Assembly: GCF_040095835.1 (NCBI RefSeq)
Contig: NZ_JBBMFT010000004.1
Span: 270,988 to 334,987, forward strand
DNA length: 64,000 nt
Reading direction: 5' to 3'
From: Flavonifractor hominis
GTDB lineage: Bacteria; Bacillota; Clostridia; Oscillospirales; Oscillospiraceae
In this document: piece after piece, positions 24,253-33,095 of the stretch
Layout: every line of letters begins with the position of its first letter
Position numbering within the stretch: the first letter of the stretch is position 1
Notes under the pieces: model-generated
Databases searched by the model: none
Told to the model about the DNA's origin: nothing
Seen by the model: only the letters and a program-made list of their open reading frames with translations
Translations under genes and position numbers: made by a program

Positions 24253-25498
24253 ACAGGAGCTGAACGCCATAGGGCCCAATCCGGAGCAGATGGCCCGCCT
24301 GCGCTGGATGGTGGAGCAGGCCAAGCAGGGCCTGCCGGAGACCCGGGAACCGACCCATTATCGGCCGGGCCGCCGGGCGGTGGCCACCGTCGTATTGTGC
24401 GCGGCGCTGGCCGTGTCGGCCCTGGCTGCCGGGCCCAGCCTGTGGCAGACGCTGGAGGCACACCTGGGGCCCTATGCTCCCTTTGCCCGGGAGGTAGAGG
24501 GGACTGCCACCGGTCAGGGCATCCGGCTGGAGCTGCTCAGCGCCGTCAGCGACGGCTATACCGCCAGGGTGTACTATACCCTCACCGACCAAAAGGGCGG
24601 ACGGTTCAACGACCACACCCGGGTGCATGCCTGGCTGAAGGGGACCACGTTGGGTGGGGTCGCCCTGGGCAGTCACGTGGTCTCCTACGACGCCGACAGC
24701 GGCACCCTTCTGATGGAGACCAGCGTAGAGGGCGTGGACACCAGCCAGCCCGTGGAGCTGGAGGTGTTGGAGATCGACCCGGCCTATTATATGCTCTGGG
24801 ACGGCCGCTTTGAGCCCGTAGTGCCGGAGAAGCCTCTGGAAACGGAGACCACGGCGGAGGGAGAAGTGGTGCTAAAGGCGGGCCAAAACCCACAGACCAG
24901 CCCGGATACGGACGTAGTGTCCATCTCCTCTATGGGCTTTGACGGGGAAGGAAACTTCCACATTCGTTTGACCCTGGCAGAGGGCTACTCGAACGATGCT
25001 CTGCTGGCGGTGCCCTATAACGCTGCTGGGGAACAGATAGGGACCACCAAAGCTCAGACCGCCGTGGCGAGGGGCGTGGACAGCCTGATTGAAGGGATCA
25101 CCCAGGCGGACGTGGCAGACATCGCGTTCATCCGGGTGTATGGTCCCTACCGGGGCCCGGAGGAGACCATCGAGGGAACGTGGACCCTGCCGGTGGAGCT
25201 GAAGGCAGCGGAACAGAAAATCATACAGGTGGGCCGTACCCTGGCGGACGGATTCTACGTGGAGCGCATCGAGGTCTCGGGCATGAACATTGCCGTCTTT
25301 TTCCGGGATGGGGATAAAAACTGGTTCCCGGTCTGGGTCACGGACCGGGCGGGAGAGACGGCCGGCGTGCCCCTGGACTATATGAACTTCAATGCTGATA
25401 CCGGACTGAGCTGCGGCATTTGGAGCTATGAAACTCCAATAGACCTAAAGAATCTGACGGCACTGACCCTTTTGGGCGAGACCTTTCCCCTGGACTGA
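24233..25498 (+). CDS. Membrane anti-sigma factor with large outer domain (pair 2)
   Basis: 421 residues, a paralogue of the pair 1 protein. It has a polar N-terminus, one membrane helix (AVATVVLCAALAVSALAAGP, about 47-67), then a large outer domain containing KAGQNPQTSPDTD, which aligns with the pair 1 motif. The transmembrane and proximal regions are nearly identical between copies, whereas the outer domains have drifted more, suggesting different signals feeding similar sigma factors. It is terminated by a hairpin shared with the convergent mocA. Confidence 0.78.
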   Translation: MWKQEYKQELNAIGPNPEQMARLRWMVEQAKQGLPETREPTHYRPGRRAVATVVLCAALAVSALAAGPSLWQTLEAHLGPYAPFAREVEGTATGQGIRLELLSAVSDGYTARVYYTLTDQKGGRFNDHTRVHAWLKGTTLGGVALGSHVVSYDADSGTLLMETSVEGVDTSQPVELEVLEIDPAYYMLWDGRFEPVVPEKPLETETTAEGEVVLKAGQNPQTSPDTDVVSISSMGFDGEGNFHIRLTLAEGYSNDALLAVPYNAAGEQIGTTKAQTAVARGVDSLIEGITQADVADIAFIRVYGPYRGPEETIEGTWTLPVELKAAEQKIIQVGRTLADGFYVERIEVSGMNIAVFFRDGDKNWFPVWVTDRAGETAGVPLDYMNFNADTGLSCGIWSYETPIDLKNLTALTLLGETFPLD

Positions 25499-25503
25499 AC
25501 AGA

Positions 25504-25540
25504 AAAACCGGGCGCCTCCCAGCGGGAGACGCCCGGTTTT
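25504..25540. terminator. Bidirectional terminator between anti-sigma 2 and mocA
   Basis: AAAACCGGGCG-C-CTCCC / GGGAG-A-CGCCCGGTTTT with T-runs on both strands. It lies between two convergent stops. Confidence 0.9.
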
Positions 25541-25541
25541 G

Positions 25542-26105
25542 TTATGCATGCAGGTCCTCCGGTTTATCCACATCGGAGAGCTCCTTTGGGGAAAAGGCCT
25601 CCACCAGAACCAGCCGGTCCGGGTGGCGGCGGATCACTGCACCGCCGCCGGTGTCCCCGGCGAGAGCGGACAGCTCTCCGAAGAGATCTGCGGGGAATAC
25701 CACCGGATTACCCTTTTGTCCCTGCCAGGACAGGGCGCAGATGGCGGTTTTTGATTGCTGAAAGGAATTCAATAGATGAATAATACTGTTTGTGGTCAAA
25801 AAAGGCTGGTCACACACGGCGAAGAGCACACCGTCCATGCCCTCCATGGCGGTCATACCCAGGCGGATGGAGGCGGAGATCCCCTCCGCTGCGCCGGCGT
25901 TAAACAGGGGGAGAAAACCGCAGTTTTCCCCAGCTGACAGGATTTCGGTGTAGGGAGAACAGACCGCAACCCGGTCCAGACCGGCTCCGGCCAGGGCGTT
26001 CATGGCCCGGCGGTAGAGGGGGATTCCCTCCACTTCACGCAGCAGCTTGTTGCCCCCAAAGCGCCGCCCGGCCCCCGAGGCCATGAGGATGGCACCCAGC
26101 TTCAT
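25542..26105 (-). CDS. mocA: Molybdenum cofactor cytidylyltransferase MocA-like
   Basis: A 187-residue NTP-transferase-fold protein. LMASGAGRRFGGNKLL is the nucleotide-binding signature, GMDGVLFAVCDQPFLT the metal and substrate region, and KGNPVVFP and DTGGGAVIRRH follow. It should convert molybdopterin to its cytidine dinucleotide form (MCD), used by many bacterial xanthine dehydrogenase-family enzymes. It overlaps the hydantoinase-like gene (ATGA) as last gene of the PLP/hydantoinase operon. That ties the operon to the XDH encoded divergently 5 kb away. Confidence 0.85.
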   Translation of the reverse strand: MKLGAILMASGAGRRFGGNKLLREVEGIPLYRRAMNALAGAGLDRVAVCSPYTEILSAGENCGFLPLFNAGAAEGISASIRLGMTAMEGMDGVLFAVCDQPFLTTNSIIHLLNSFQQSKTAICALSWQGQKGNPVVFPADLFGELSALAGDTGGGAVIRRHPDRLVLVEAFSPKELSDVDKPEDLHA

Positions 26106-27484
26106 CGCCAGAACCCGGCGGGCCCCCGGTGGACGTAACGTCCCAGCCCCTCGGCGGTCACCCGGCCGTCTTCCACAGCCACCTGGCCGCTGAGGAGCAC
26201 GGTGTCGGTCCGGCCCGCCATCTCCAGCCCCTCATAGGGGGTATAGTCCACGTTCTGGTACTGCTCCCCGGCCGTGATGGTCCAGAGGTGGTTGGGGTCA
26301 AAAATGACGAGGTCCGCGTCGCTCCCAACCGCCAGGGCTCCCTTTTGAGGGAACATGCCGAACAGCTGGGCGGGGCGCTGGGACAGAGCCAGCATCATCT
26401 GGTGGGCAGTGATGCGCCCGGATTTCACCCCATAGGTGTACAGCAGAGCAGGGCGGTGCTCCGTGCCCGGGATGCCCCCGGGGATGGCGGAGAAGTCGTC
26501 CTTGCCCAGCATCTTGGTGGGCTCATAGCGGAAAGAGCAGTGGTCGGTGCCGATGGTGTCGATCTCGCCGCCCTCCAGGGCCTGCCACAGGGCATCCACA
26601 TCGGACTGAGGACGCAGGGGAGGGGCGCAGACGTACTTGGCGCCCTCAAAGCCGGGCAGGCGGTACTTCTCCTCGGTGAGGGTGAGATACTGGGGACAAG
26701 TCTCCAGATACACCTTCTGGCCCCGCCTGCGGGCGGCCCGGGCGGCCTCCAGACCGCGCCGGGTAGACAGGTGGACCACGTTCACCGGATACCCCGCCTG
26801 CTCGGCCAGAGCCAGCCAGCGGGTGACGGCCTCGGCCTCCATAGCGGCGGTGTGGGACAGGGGGTGGCTGGCGGGGGAGCGTTTGCCGGCGGCTTTCAGC
26901 TCGGCCACGGCGGCGTCGATGAGGTCGCCGTTTTCACAGTGGCAGCCAACAATGCCCCCTTCTTTGCCCACTGCCTTAATGACCTCATAGGCCACACCGT
27001 CGCTTACCCGGATGTTGGCGTAGGCTAGGTAGACCTTGTAGGAGGTGACCCCCTGCTGGGTCATCCGGGGAATTTCCTCCAAAATGCGGCTGTCCCAGTC
27101 CTTGATGGTCATGTGGAAACCGTAGTGGCAGCTGGCGTGGCCATCGGCCCGGCTGTGCCACTCCTCCAGCGCCGACTGGAGGGAGGCCCCACGCTGGGGC
27201 TCGGCAAAGTCCAGTACGCAGGTGGTGCCGCCGGCCAGGGCAGCCCGGGTACCGGTGGTCCAGTTGTCGGCGGTCTCCCGGATGGTGCCCTTGTTCATCT
27301 CAAAGTGGGTATGGGTGTCGATAAAGCCGGGGAAGACCAGCTTGCCCGCGGCGTCGATGACCCGGCTGTCCCCCACGGGAAGGGAGGGGCCAATCTGGAC
27401 AATCGTTTCCCCCTCCACCCGCAGGTCGGCCTTCACCGGCCCGTTGGGGCAGAGCAGGGTGCCGTTTTGAATAAGGATAGACAT
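26102..27484 (-). CDS. Dihydropyrimidinase/hydantoinase-family amidohydrolase
   Basis: A 460-residue cyclic amidohydrolase. FPGFIDTHTHFE gives the first two metal histidines, SYKVYLAYANIR the Lys that is carboxylated to bridge the metals, VVHLS and ETCPQYLTL the further ligand regions, and DTIGTDHCSF the catalytic Asp. Family members open cyclic amide rings (dihydropyrimidine, hydantoin, or purine-derived rings). The substrate is unknown here. Co-transcription with mocA and two PLP enzymes, opposite xanthine dehydrogenase, points to a nitrogen heterocycle. It is the homologue type of E. coli hyuA in the purine/selenium locus. Confidence 0.85.
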   Translation of the reverse strand: MSILIQNGTLLCPNGPVKADLRVEGETIVQIGPSLPVGDSRVIDAAGKLVFPGFIDTHTHFEMNKGTIRETADNWTTGTRAALAGGTTCVLDFAEPQRGASLQSALEEWHSRADGHASCHYGFHMTIKDWDSRILEEIPRMTQQGVTSYKVYLAYANIRVSDGVAYEVIKAVGKEGGIVGCHCENGDLIDAAVAELKAAGKRSPASHPLSHTAAMEAEAVTRWLALAEQAGYPVNVVHLSTRRGLEAARAARRRGQKVYLETCPQYLTLTEEKYRLPGFEGAKYVCAPPLRPQSDVDALWQALEGGEIDTIGTDHCSFRYEPTKMLGKDDFSAIPGGIPGTEHRPALLYTYGVKSGRITAHQMMLALSQRPAQLFGMFPQKGALAVGSDADLVIFDPNHLWTITAGEQYQNVDYTPYEGLEMAGRTDTVLLSGQVAVEDGRVTAEGLGRYVHRGPAGFWR

Positions 27485-27510
27485 GGCAAAGGCTCCTTTC
27501 CCGCCACGGC

Positions 27511-27864
27511 TCAGGCGAACTGGAGGCCCAGCTGCAGCAGCACCAGCGGCACGGCCAGCTTGATCACACCGGTGGAGGCGGTCATGAAGGCCAGCAGCAG
27601 CAGGGCCTGACCCCGCTTACCGAAGGTATCGGTCCAGCGGCCCAACATACGGGTGAAGTTGGCCGTGCGGTTCTGCGCGCCGATGAGATCGGCCACGCTC
27701 TTGACGATAGTGAAGGCGGTATAGCCCATCCAGATAGGCAGGCCTATCAGGGAGAGGTTGTAGCGGTAGCCGCCCGTGAGCAGCAGGTAGAGGGCCAGCA
27801 GGAAGCTGGCTACGGTAAAGAGAAGGTAGGCCCAGACGCCCACCTTGGCGGCGTGGTCATTCAT
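27511..27864 (-). CDS. Small membrane protein in the hydantoinase operon
   Basis: 117 residues, family not recognised. Three membrane helices are predicted (VWAYLLFTVASFLLALYLLL, then LIGLPIWMGYTAFTIVKSV, then a C-terminal segment around TGVIKLAVPLVLLQLGL) with a basic loop KSVADLIGAQNRTANFTRML. The ATG overlaps the upstream PLP gene by 8 nt and AGGAAA precedes it. It is too small for a standard transporter but could be a subunit or accessory of one for the operon's substrate. Confidence 0.7.
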   Translation of the reverse strand: MNDHAAKVGVWAYLLFTVASFLLALYLLLTGGYRYNLSLIGLPIWMGYTAFTIVKSVADLIGAQNRTANFTRMLGRWTDTFGKRGQALLLLAFMTASTGVIKLAVPLVLLQLGLQFA

Positions 27865-29128
27865 GTGCGGTTTCCTTTCTTGTTGAAGTTGCGGGACAGA
27901 TGCCCCGGCGGGCAAAGGCCTCCAGCAGCGCGTCCATGTCCGGCTTGACCAGCATGGGCTCTCCGGCGGCCTTGATGCCGTTTTGTACGTCCTTCAGACC
28001 GTTGCCGGTGACGATGCTCACCACCGTGCTGTCCGGGGAGATGAGCCCTAGCTCCAGGGCCTTTTTCACACCGGCGGTGCCGGTCACCCCGGCAGGCTCC
28101 CCAAACACCCCCTGGGTGCGGCCCAGCAGTCGCATGGCGGAAAGGATCTCCTCATCAGAGACATTCACCGCTACGCCGTGGGATTCCCGGATGGCATGGA
28201 GGGCCTTATCCGGGTTGCGGGGCACGCCTACAGCGATGGAGTCGGCCAGGGTATTTTCCTCCATGGGCTGCCAGGGCTGTCCGGTCTGAATGGCCCGGTT
28301 CAGGGGGCAGCAGCCCTCCGCCTGAACGGCGATGAGCCGGGGCAGCTTGTCGATAAACCCAGCGGCGTACAGATCCTTGAGCCCCTTCCAGGCCCCGGCG
28401 ATGGTGCACCCATCCCCCACGGACAGGGCAATATAGTCGGGCGCCTGCCAGTGCAGCTGCTCCAGAATCTCCAGGGTCACCGTCTTTTTCCCTTCCGAGA
28501 GGTAGGGGTTGATGGCGGCGTTGCGGTTGTACCAGCCCCAGCGGCCGATGGCGGCTTTGGACAGCTCAAAGGTGTCCTCATAGGAGCCGTCCACGCTGAT
28601 GACGGTGGAGCCGAAAATGCGCAGTTGGGCTACCTTCCCCTTGGGAGCGCGAGCGGGCACAAAAATGTAGGTGGCCAGCCCTGCCGCCGCCGCGTTCCCC
28701 GCTAGGGAGGAGGCGGCGTTGCCGGTGGAGGAGCAGGCGATGGTGTCTGCCCCCGCCTCCCGGGCCTTGACCACGGCCAGGGCGGAGGCCCGGTCCTTCA
28801 GCGAGGCGGTGGGGTTGAGACCGTCGTCTTTGATGTACAGGGTGTTCAGCCCCAGTTCTCCCGCCAGCCGGTCAGCCCGGTAGAGGGGGGACCAGCCCAC
28901 CCGCAGCGGGGGCGGGGAGGAGCGCTCTTCCACCGGCAGGAAGGGCCGGTAGCGCCACATGGACCAGTCGGAACAGGCTGCCAGGTCCTTGGGTGAGAAG
29001 TCCCGCCGGATGGCGGCGTAGTCGTACTGAATATCCAGAATGCCCCCGCAGGTGCAGGTGGTGAGGTCGGGGACGGCGGCATACTCTTTGCCGCATTTGA
29101 CGCACTTGGCGCCCAGAACGTACCGCAT
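27857..29128 (-). CDS. Threonine synthase-like PLP enzyme (fold type II) with zinc ribbon
   Basis: 423 residues. The N-terminal 30 residues contain CVKCGKEY and TCTCGG, a zinc-ribbon-like start common in this branch. The PLP lysine lies in NPTASLKDRASA, SSTGNAASSLAGN is the phosphate-binding loop, and GDGCTIAGAWKGL and GEPAGVTGTAG are conserved in threonine synthase-like enzymes. True threonine synthase genes usually sit with homoserine genes, which are absent here. Given its neighbours it may act on an amino acid released from ring opening (for example a diamino or ureido acid), by inference. GAGG precedes the ATG at 29128. Confidence 0.8.
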   Translation of the reverse strand: MRYVLGAKCVKCGKEYAAVPDLTTCTCGGILDIQYDYAAIRRDFSPKDLAACSDWSMWRYRPFLPVEERSSPPPLRVGWSPLYRADRLAGELGLNTLYIKDDGLNPTASLKDRASALAVVKAREAGADTIACSSTGNAASSLAGNAAAAGLATYIFVPARAPKGKVAQLRIFGSTVISVDGSYEDTFELSKAAIGRWGWYNRNAAINPYLSEGKKTVTLEILEQLHWQAPDYIALSVGDGCTIAGAWKGLKDLYAAGFIDKLPRLIAVQAEGCCPLNRAIQTGQPWQPMEENTLADSIAVGVPRNPDKALHAIRESHGVAVNVSDEEILSAMRLLGRTQGVFGEPAGVTGTAGVKKALELGLISPDSTVVSIVTGNGLKDVQNGIKAAGEPMLVKPDMDALLEAFARRGICPATSTRKETAHE

Positions 29129-29138
29129 AATTCGAACC

Positions 29139-30605
29139 TCACAGTCCGGCCAGCACGCCGGTGGCTTCGTTAAAGGAGCGGATGAGTTCATCCAGGGCGT
29201 CGGCCTGCCGGTGTACGTCCTGCCAGGTGGTGCCATACCACAGCGCATCCAGCGCCTCAGGGTCCTTGCCCTGCTGTTCCACCCAGGTGTAGTACTTCAG
29301 GTTGTGCACCCGCTTGCGGTCGCGGTAACCCAGCTCCGCCATGTGGTCGGTGTCCTGGCCCAGCAGGCGCAGGGCGTAGTCCACCGCGGCGGCACGGTCG
29401 GAGTAGGGACCGTGCTTTTCCGCCATCTCAGCCAGACGGGAGCGGTACATGTCGGAGGAGTCGGTGAGCACGGTACACACCACGTCATGTTCCGTGAGTT
29501 CGTAGTACTTGGCCAGCTTCACGCAGCACAGCACGTTGGCGATGCCCGAAATGCCCAGCAGGGGGAGCTGGTCCAGCACCTCCTCCGCCACGCCGGCCTC
29601 CTTCAGGCAGGCCCGGCCCGCCGGCTCATTGAACAGCCGCAGCAGGGTCAGCGGGTCATTGTCGTCGATGTCGATGACCATGTCGGTGTTCTTTACATTG
29701 TGGATCCAGGGGATGTGCTTGTCGCCGATGCCCTCGATGCGGTGGTCGCCAAAGCCGTTTTCCAGGATGGTGGGGCACTGGAGGGCCTCACCCACCGCCA
29801 GCTTCATCTGGGGATAGACCTCTTTGAGGTAGTCCCCGCAGCCGATGGTGCCGGCGGAGCCGGAGGTAAAGCAGGCACCCGCCAACCGGTCACCCGGGCG
29901 GCGTATGGCCTCAAAGGTCTCAGCAATGGCGCTGCCGGTGACCTGGTAGTGCCACAGGTGGTTGCCCATCTCCTCAAACTGGTTGAAGATCATACAGTCT
30001 GGCTCTCGCCGTAGCTCGTTGGTCTTGTCAAAGATCTCCTTTACGTTGGACTCCGACCCGGGCGTGGCGATGATCTCCCCGGCGATCTGGCGCAGCCAGT
30101 CGAACCGCTCCCGGCTCATGCCGGCGGGGAGGATGGCCACCGACCGGACCCCCAGCAGCTTGGAGTTGAAGGCGCCGCCCCGGCAGTAATTGCCGGTGGA
30201 GGGCCACACCGCCCGCTGCCAAGTGGCGTCGAACTGGCCGGTAACCAGCCGGGGCACCAGACACCCGAAGGAGGCGCCCACCTTGTGGCAGCCGGTGGGG
30301 AACCACTTGCCCACCAGGGCAATGATGCGGGCGGGAACGCCGGTGAGGGCGGGGGGAAGTTCGATGTAATTGGGCACGCTGCGGTAGAGACCGCCGGAGG
30401 GCACGGGCTCGTTCTTCCAGGTGATGCGGAACAGGTTCAGCGGGTCCACGTCCCACAGACCCACCCCATTCAGCCGGGCGCGGATGACCTCCGGCACGGT
30501 CTCCGGGTGCTTCATATTCTCGAAGGTGGGGATAACCACTCCACATTCCCGGGCCTTGCCGATGTTGTGCTCCAGCTGTTCCCGGCACAGGGTCAGATCG
30601 ATCAT
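29139..30605 (-). CDS. PLP-dependent enzyme of fold type II, function unknown
   Basis: 488 residues, longer than cysteine synthase (~310). TGCHKVGASFGC holds the likely Schiff-base Lys, WPSTGNYCRGGAFNSKLLG the Asn/phosphate loop, and SGSAGTIGCGDYLKEV a Gly-rich cofactor loop. The last ~120 residues (YYELTEHDVVCTVLTDSSD and after) extend the usual fold. I recognise the superfamily (CysK/threonine synthase) but not the reaction. It is the first gene of the operon, 10 nt before the second PLP gene. Two different PLP lyase-type enzymes in a row with a hydantoinase is unusual. Confidence 0.75.
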   Translation of the reverse strand: MIDLTLCREQLEHNIGKARECGVVIPTFENMKHPETVPEVIRARLNGVGLWDVDPLNLFRITWKNEPVPSGGLYRSVPNYIELPPALTGVPARIIALVGKWFPTGCHKVGASFGCLVPRLVTGQFDATWQRAVWPSTGNYCRGGAFNSKLLGVRSVAILPAGMSRERFDWLRQIAGEIIATPGSESNVKEIFDKTNELRREPDCMIFNQFEEMGNHLWHYQVTGSAIAETFEAIRRPGDRLAGACFTSGSAGTIGCGDYLKEVYPQMKLAVGEALQCPTILENGFGDHRIEGIGDKHIPWIHNVKNTDMVIDIDDNDPLTLLRLFNEPAGRACLKEAGVAEEVLDQLPLLGISGIANVLCCVKLAKYYELTEHDVVCTVLTDSSDMYRSRLAEMAEKHGPYSDRAAAVDYALRLLGQDTDHMAELGYRDRKRVHNLKYYTWVEQQGKDPEALDALWYGTTWQDVHRQADALDELIRSFNEATGVLAGL

Positions 30606-30640
30606 AGCTTAGCCTCCTTACGTTGGATTGCCTTGCTCTC

Positions 30641-30668
30641 ATGATAGCACATGGCGGGAATAAATCAA
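30641..30668 (-). promoter_or_regulatory. Promoter of the PLP/hydantoinase/mocA operon
   Basis: On the minus strand TTGATT, 16-nt spacer, TGC-TATCAT (extended -10), about 35 nt before the ATG at 30605. The intergenic region also holds CCGATTGTCGG (30680-30690) and repeated ATCAAAC words, which could bind a regulator shared with xdhA. Confidence 0.55.
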
Positions 30669-30785
30669 GCGAAATCAAACCGATTGTCGGCATATCAAAC
30701 AAAAAAGAAGGTTGGAACAGATGTCCCTTTCTTTTTTTTACACAATGCGCTATACTGGTTCAAACGAGGAAAAGGAGGTGCCCCT

Positions 30786-33095
30786 ATGGAAGTCGGGCGA
30801 AGCATTCCCCGGGTGGACGGGGCCGATAAGGTGACCGGACGGGCCAAATATACCGATGATCTCTGCCCCCGCCCGGTGCTGGAGGCGGCGGTGCTCCACA
30901 GCACCATTGCCAACGGCTGGGTCAAGGCAATGGATATCTCCGCCGCTCAGGCCCTGCCGGGCGTGGTGAAGGTATTGACCTGTTTTGACGTGCCGGATAT
31001 TCAGTATCCCACCCCCGGTCACCCCTGGAGCGTAGAAAAGGCCCATCAGGACGTGGCTGACCGGAAGCTCCTCAACCGCCGGGTGCGGATCTACGGGGAT
31101 GACATTGCGGCTGTGGTGGCCGAGGACGCCATCACCGCCCGCCGGGCATTGAAGCTCATCCGGGTGGAGTATGAGGAGTATCCCGTCCTGCTGGAGCCGG
31201 AGCAGGCCATGGCCGAGGGCGCGACTCCCATCCACGCGGAACATCCGGATAATATCCTGGCCAAAATGGACCTGCGTACCTCCATCTCGGACGACCGGTT
31301 CGAAACGGTGGAGCAGGTGCTGGACAGCCCGGACTTTTTCCAGTTCCGGGGCCGGTATGAGACCCAACAGGTCCAGCACTGCCACATTGAAAACCCGGTC
31401 TCCTTTGCATGGATGGAGGCCGGGCGCATCCACGTGGTTACCTCCACCCAGATTCCCCACATCGTCCGCCGGGTCATCGGCCAGGCGCTGGGTATTGGCT
31501 GGGGAAAGATCCGGGTGGTGAAGCCCTACATCGGCGGCGGCTTCGGCAACAAGCAGGAGGTGCTCTACGAGCCCCTCAATGCCTGGCTCACCACTCAGGT
31601 GGGGGGCAGGTGTGTCCGGCTGGATATTTCCCGGGAAGAGACCTTCCAGAATACCCGCTCCCGCCACCCCATCTCCTTCGACGTGGCGGCGGCGGTGGAC
31701 CGGGATGGGAACCTGATGGCACGGTCCTGCACCGCCATTTCCAACCAGGGGGGCTACGCCTCCCACGGCCACTCCATCGTGGCCAACTCGGTCACTGGGT
31801 TCCGCCAGCTCTATCTGGACCGGATCGGTCACCACTCCACCGCCTACACGGTGTACACCAACCGGCCCGCCCCTGGCGCCATGCGGGGATACGGCATCCC
31901 CCAGTGCAACTTTGCCGTGGAGTGCATGATGGAGGACATTGCCCGGGCAATGGAGCTGGACCCCATCGCGTTCCGGCTGAAGAACCTCATGCCCCTGGGG
32001 TATGTAGATCCCTTCAACGGCATCACTTGCCACTCCACCGGCCTGAAAGAGTGCATCCAGAAGGGGGCCCAGGCCATCGGCTGGGAGGAGCTGCGGGCGC
32101 GCTACAAAGACCAGACCGGCCCGGTGCGCCGGGGCGTGGGCATGGCCTGCTTCTCCTATAAGACCGGCGTGTATCCCATTTCCCTGGAAACGGCCTCCGC
32201 CCGGCTGGTGCTCAACCAGGACGGCACGGTGCAGCTCCACCTGGGAGCCACCGAGATTGGACAGGGGGGCGACACCGTCTTCTCCCAGATGGCCGCCGAG
32301 GCCATCGGCATCCCCACGGAGGATGTGCATATCGTCTCCTTCCAGGACACCGACACCGCCCCCTTTGACACCGGGGCCTATGCCTCCCGGCAGACCTATG
32401 TCACCGGCAAGGCCATCAAAAAGGTGGGCCTGGAGTTCCGCCAGAAGCTGCTCGACTACGCCGCCGAGCTCTTCCCAGAGGCAAAGGATCTGACCATTTC
32501 GGAGCGGTTTGTCACCAACGGCGCGGGGGAGCGGCTCATCTCCCTGGAGGAGCTGGCCACCACCGCCTTCTACTCCCTGGAGCACAGTGTCCACATCACC
32601 GCCGAGGGCACCAACCACTGCAAGGAAAATACCTTCGCCTTCGGCTGCTGCTTTGCCGAGGTGGAGGTGGATATTCCCCTGGGAAAGGTAAAGGTACTGC
32701 GGATGATCAACGTCCACGACTCGGGCAGGCTCATTAACCCCGCCCTGGCGGCGGCCCAGGTCCACGGCGGCATGAGCATGGGCATCGGCTATGCCCTCAC
32801 CGAGGAGATGAAGTTTGATCCCAAAACCGGCCGGCTGCTTAACGGCAACCTGCTGGACTACAAGATGCCTACCTCCATGGACCACCCGGACCTGACCGCT
32901 CTGTTTGTGGAGACCGACGACCCCTCCGGTCCCTTCGGCAACAAGGCCCTGGGCGAGCCGCCGGTGATCCCGGTGGCTCCTGCCATCCGCAACGCGGTGC
33001 TCAATGCCACCGGCGTGGCGGTGAATACCCTGCCCCTGTCCCCCCAGAAGCTGGTGGAGGAATTTACAAAAGGAGGGCTGATCGGCCATGTATGA
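30786..33095 (+). CDS. xdhA: Xanthine dehydrogenase, molybdenum-binding subunit
   Basis: A 769-residue Moco subunit. GGGFGNKQEVLYEP, APGAMRGYGIPQ, GATEIGQGGDT and NKALGEPPVIP match the cofactor and active-site segments of xanthine dehydrogenase. The two catalytic glutamates (in NKQEV and GEPP), the substrate arginine (in MRGYG) and a Phe (VDPFNGI) aligned with bovine Phe914 are all present, supporting a purine substrate. Selenium dependence cannot be read from the sequence but is suggested by yqeC/yqeB. AAAGGAGG precedes the ATG at 30786. A -10-like TATACT lies at 30751. It overlaps xdhB by 8 nt. Confidence 0.92.
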   Translation: MEVGRSIPRVDGADKVTGRAKYTDDLCPRPVLEAAVLHSTIANGWVKAMDISAAQALPGVVKVLTCFDVPDIQYPTPGHPWSVEKAHQDVADRKLLNRRVRIYGDDIAAVVAEDAITARRALKLIRVEYEEYPVLLEPEQAMAEGATPIHAEHPDNILAKMDLRTSISDDRFETVEQVLDSPDFFQFRGRYETQQVQHCHIENPVSFAWMEAGRIHVVTSTQIPHIVRRVIGQALGIGWGKIRVVKPYIGGGFGNKQEVLYEPLNAWLTTQVGGRCVRLDISREETFQNTRSRHPISFDVAAAVDRDGNLMARSCTAISNQGGYASHGHSIVANSVTGFRQLYLDRIGHHSTAYTVYTNRPAPGAMRGYGIPQCNFAVECMMEDIARAMELDPIAFRLKNLMPLGYVDPFNGITCHSTGLKECIQKGAQAIGWEELRARYKDQTGPVRRGVGMACFSYKTGVYPISLETASARLVLNQDGTVQLHLGATEIGQGGDTVFSQMAAEAIGIPTEDVHIVSFQDTDTAPFDTGAYASRQTYVTGKAIKKVGLEFRQKLLDYAAELFPEAKDLTISERFVTNGAGERLISLEELATTAFYSLEHSVHITAEGTNHCKENTFAFGCCFAEVEVDIPLGKVKVLRMINVHDSGRLINPALAAAQVHGGMSMGIGYALTEEMKFDPKTGRLLNGNLLDYKMPTSMDHPDLTALFVETDDPSGPFGNKALGEPPVIPVAPAIRNAVLNATGVAVNTLPLSPQKLVEEFTKGGLIGHV

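Noticed and set aside
25564..25572. TTATCCACA, a DnaA-box match
   Set aside because: A single copy inside mocA with no cluster or AT-rich unwinding region; not evidence of an origin.
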